7,048 nt of DNA, from the NCBI GenBank assembly GCA_034005175.1, contig JAVEVF010000094.1:1-7048 (forward strand), written 5' to 3'. Shown piece by piece: positions 5,679 to 7,048 of the stretch (the first letter of the stretch is position 1; the number at the start of each line of letters is the position of its first letter). Under the pieces are notes generated by a model. It was not told the DNA's origin and made no database searches. It worked only from the letters and a program-made list of their open reading frames with translations. Source of the DNA: JAVEVF01 sp034005175 (GTDB taxonomy: Bacteria; Actinomycetota; Coriobacteriia; Anaerosomatales; SLCP01). Made by a program: the position numbers and the translations under genes.

Positions 5679-7016
5679 TTGTCTAGGGCACTGGAAGAGT
5701 TCATGGAGACCATTATCGCGCGCAACCCCGGCGAGCCGGAGTTTCACCAGGCGGTGCACGAGGTGGCGGAGTCGCTCATGCCCTTCATCGAAGAGAATCC
5801 GAGGTACCGTACCGCCAAGATACTTGAGCGCATGGCCGAGCCTGAGAGGGTCGTGATCTTCCGGGTGCCGTGGATCGATGACGCTGGTGACGTACAGGTG
5901 AACCGGGGCTATCGCGTCGAGATGAACAGCGCCATCGGCCCGTACAAAGGGGGGATTCGCTTCCATCCCACCGTGACGCTCGGGAGCCTGAAGTTCTTGG
6001 CGTTTGAGCAGGTCTTCAAGAACAGCCTCACCACTCTGCCCATGGGCGGTGGCAAAGGCGGGGCGGACTTCGATCCGAAAGGCAAATCAGACAACGAAGT
6101 CATGCGATTCTGTCAGTCGTTCATGACCGAACTCCAAAGACACATCGGGCCTGACACTGACGTTCCGGCAGGTGACATCGGCGTGGGAGCTCGCGAGATC
6201 GGGTTCTTGTTCGGGCAGTACAAGAGGCTTCGAAACGAGTTCACCGGCGTGCTCACAGGCAAAGGGCTCAATTGGGGCGGTAGCCTCATCAGGCCTGAGG
6301 CTACCGGGTACGGCTGCGTGTACTTCATGCAGGAGATGTTGGCCACGCAAGGTGAGTCGCTGGCGGGCAAGACGTGTGTCATCTCTGGTTCGGGCAATGT
6401 CGCACAGCACGTCGCCGAGAAGCTCATCCAATCCGGCGCGAGGCCGGTCACGCTTTCCGATTCCAGCGGCTACATCCACGATCCTGAGGGAATAGATGAG
6501 GAGAAGCTCGCGTTCGTCAAGGAGCTCAAGAACGTCAAAAGGGGCCGCATCAGCGAGTACGCGGATGAATACGGTGTTTCGTACCACGAGAACGAGCGCC
6601 CCTGGGGCGTTGCGTGCGACGTCGCCTTTCCAGCTGCGACTCAAAATGAGCTCAATGGCGAAGAAGCTCGACTGCTGCTGCAAGACGGCTGCATGGCCGT
6701 TGGCGAGGGCGCGAACATGCCTTGCACCCCCGAGGCCATCCACGCGTTCCTTGATGCGAAGATCCTCTACGGCCCGGGCAAAGCCGCCAACGCCGGCGGT
6801 GTCGCCACCAGTGGTTTGGAGATGTCGCAGAACAGCCTTCGTCTCTCATGGAGTCGCGAAGAGGTGGACGAGAGATTACGCGGCATCATGGTGGGAATAC
6901 ATGAGACGTGTGCCCGTTTTGGTGATGAAGGCGATCACATCAACTATGTGAAGGGTGCGAACATCGGAGGGTTTGTCAAAGTCGCAGACGCCATGCTTGA
7001 CCAGGGCGACGTGTAA
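5679..7016 (+). CDS. gdhA: Glutamate dehydrogenase, hexameric GdhA type, probably NADP-dependent
   Basis: This enzyme catalyses the reversible reductive amination of 2-oxoglutarate with ammonium to L-glutamate in the cytoplasm, linking nitrogen assimilation to the citric acid cycle. The 445 residues match E. coli GdhA (447) almost end to end. The N-terminal substrate domain shows SAIGPYKGGIRFHP (83-96, with K89), FKNSLTTLPMGGGKGG (112-127, with K113 and catalytic K125) and VPAGDIGVG (161-169, with catalytic D165). The Rossmann domain has GSGNVAQ at 236-242. SDSSG at 259-263 ends the second beta strand and matches the NADP-type E. coli enzyme rather than the clostridial NAD enzyme, so NADP is inferred. 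GPGKAANAGGVATSGLEMSQ and the C-terminal KGANIGGFVKVADAM are intact. No truncation or missing catalytic residue is visible. It appears to be transcribed alone, after a structured leader and before a likely terminator. Confidence 0.97.
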   Translation: MSRALEEFMETIIARNPGEPEFHQAVHEVAESLMPFIEENPRYRTAKILERMAEPERVVIFRVPWIDDAGDVQVNRGYRVEMNSAIGPYKGGIRFHPTVTLGSLKFLAFEQVFKNSLTTLPMGGGKGGADFDPKGKSDNEVMRFCQSFMTELQRHIGPDTDVPAGDIGVGAREIGFLFGQYKRLRNEFTGVLTGKGLNWGGSLIRPEATGYGCVYFMQEMLATQGESLAGKTCVISGSGNVAQHVAEKLIQSGARPVTLSDSSGYIHDPEGIDEEKLAFVKELKNVKRGRISEYADEYGVSYHENERPWGVACDVAFPAATQNELNGEEARLLLQDGCMAVGEGANMPCTPEAIHAFLDAKILYGPGKAANAGGVATSGLEMSQNSLRLSWSREEVDERLRGIMVGIHETCARFGDEGDHINYVKGANIGGFVKVADAMLDQGDV

Positions 7017-7026
7017 GCCCCAGCAG

Positions 7027-7046
7027 CTTGGACGTCACAGTCCAGG
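7027..7046 (+). terminator. Stem downstream of gdhA, probable start of a terminator
   Basis: CTTGGAC (7027-7033) pairs with GTCCAGG (7040-7046) over seven base pairs (one G-U) around a six-base loop, beginning 11 bases after the gdhA stop. The window ends two bases later, so a T tract cannot be checked. Confidence 0.5.
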
Positions 7047-7048
7047 AG

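Noticed and set aside
6087..6743. Minus-strand open frame of 218 codons within gdhA
   Set aside because: It is antisense to a nearly invariant enzyme; open antisense frames are expected with this codon bias.

Overview
The window is GC-rich double-stranded bacterial DNA with tightly packed genes. It uses ATG and TTG starts, strong AGGAGG-type ribosome binding sites, and codons ending mostly in G or C. These traits, with a hexameric GdhA-type glutamate dehydrogenase, suggest a high-GC Gram-positive (Actinomycetota, perhaps a Coriobacteriia-like lineage). That placement is inference from base composition and gene content; no rRNA or other marker gene is present. I see no tRNA, rRNA, CRISPR array, insertion sequence, phage gene or integrase. 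It reads as ordinary chromosome rather than a mobile island.

Layout. (1) Positions 1-490, minus strand: the first 163 residues of a very acidic, unrecognised protein that runs off the left edge. (2) 604-1458, plus: a TauE/SafE-family membrane permease, divergent from the acidic gene. (3) 1499-2047, minus: a hemerythrin HHE-domain protein, convergent with the permease. (4) 2210-4101, plus: a probable three-gene operon of a ZIP metal transporter, a small cytosolic protein that partly resembles the DNA-binding half of alkylguanine transferases, and an integral-membrane methyltransferase of the ICMT/PEMT type. (5) 4102-4373: a gap of about 270 bases with no convincing gene. (6) 4374-5496, plus: a two-gene unit of a DUF1003 membrane protein and an unrecognised three-helix membrane protein. 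(7) 5497-5678: a leader rich in small hairpins. (8) 5679-7016, plus: gdhA, followed by a stem that is probably the start of its terminator.

How the genes fit together. Five of the nine proteins are integral-membrane proteins (permease, metal transporter, methyltransferase, DUF1003 protein and its neighbour). The hemerythrin and ZIP genes are divergent and share a region carrying an inverted repeat of about 20 bases, one arm next to each gene. A common regulator, perhaps responding to metal or oxygen, is a reasonable hypothesis. Glutamate dehydrogenase joins ammonium to 2-oxoglutarate and looks like a separate transcription unit.

I found no strong candidate for a wholly new system. The best leads are the paired repeat at 2065-2170, the structured leader of gdhA, the altered metal site of the ZIP protein, the DUF1003 two-gene unit, and the small protein at 3034-3393.
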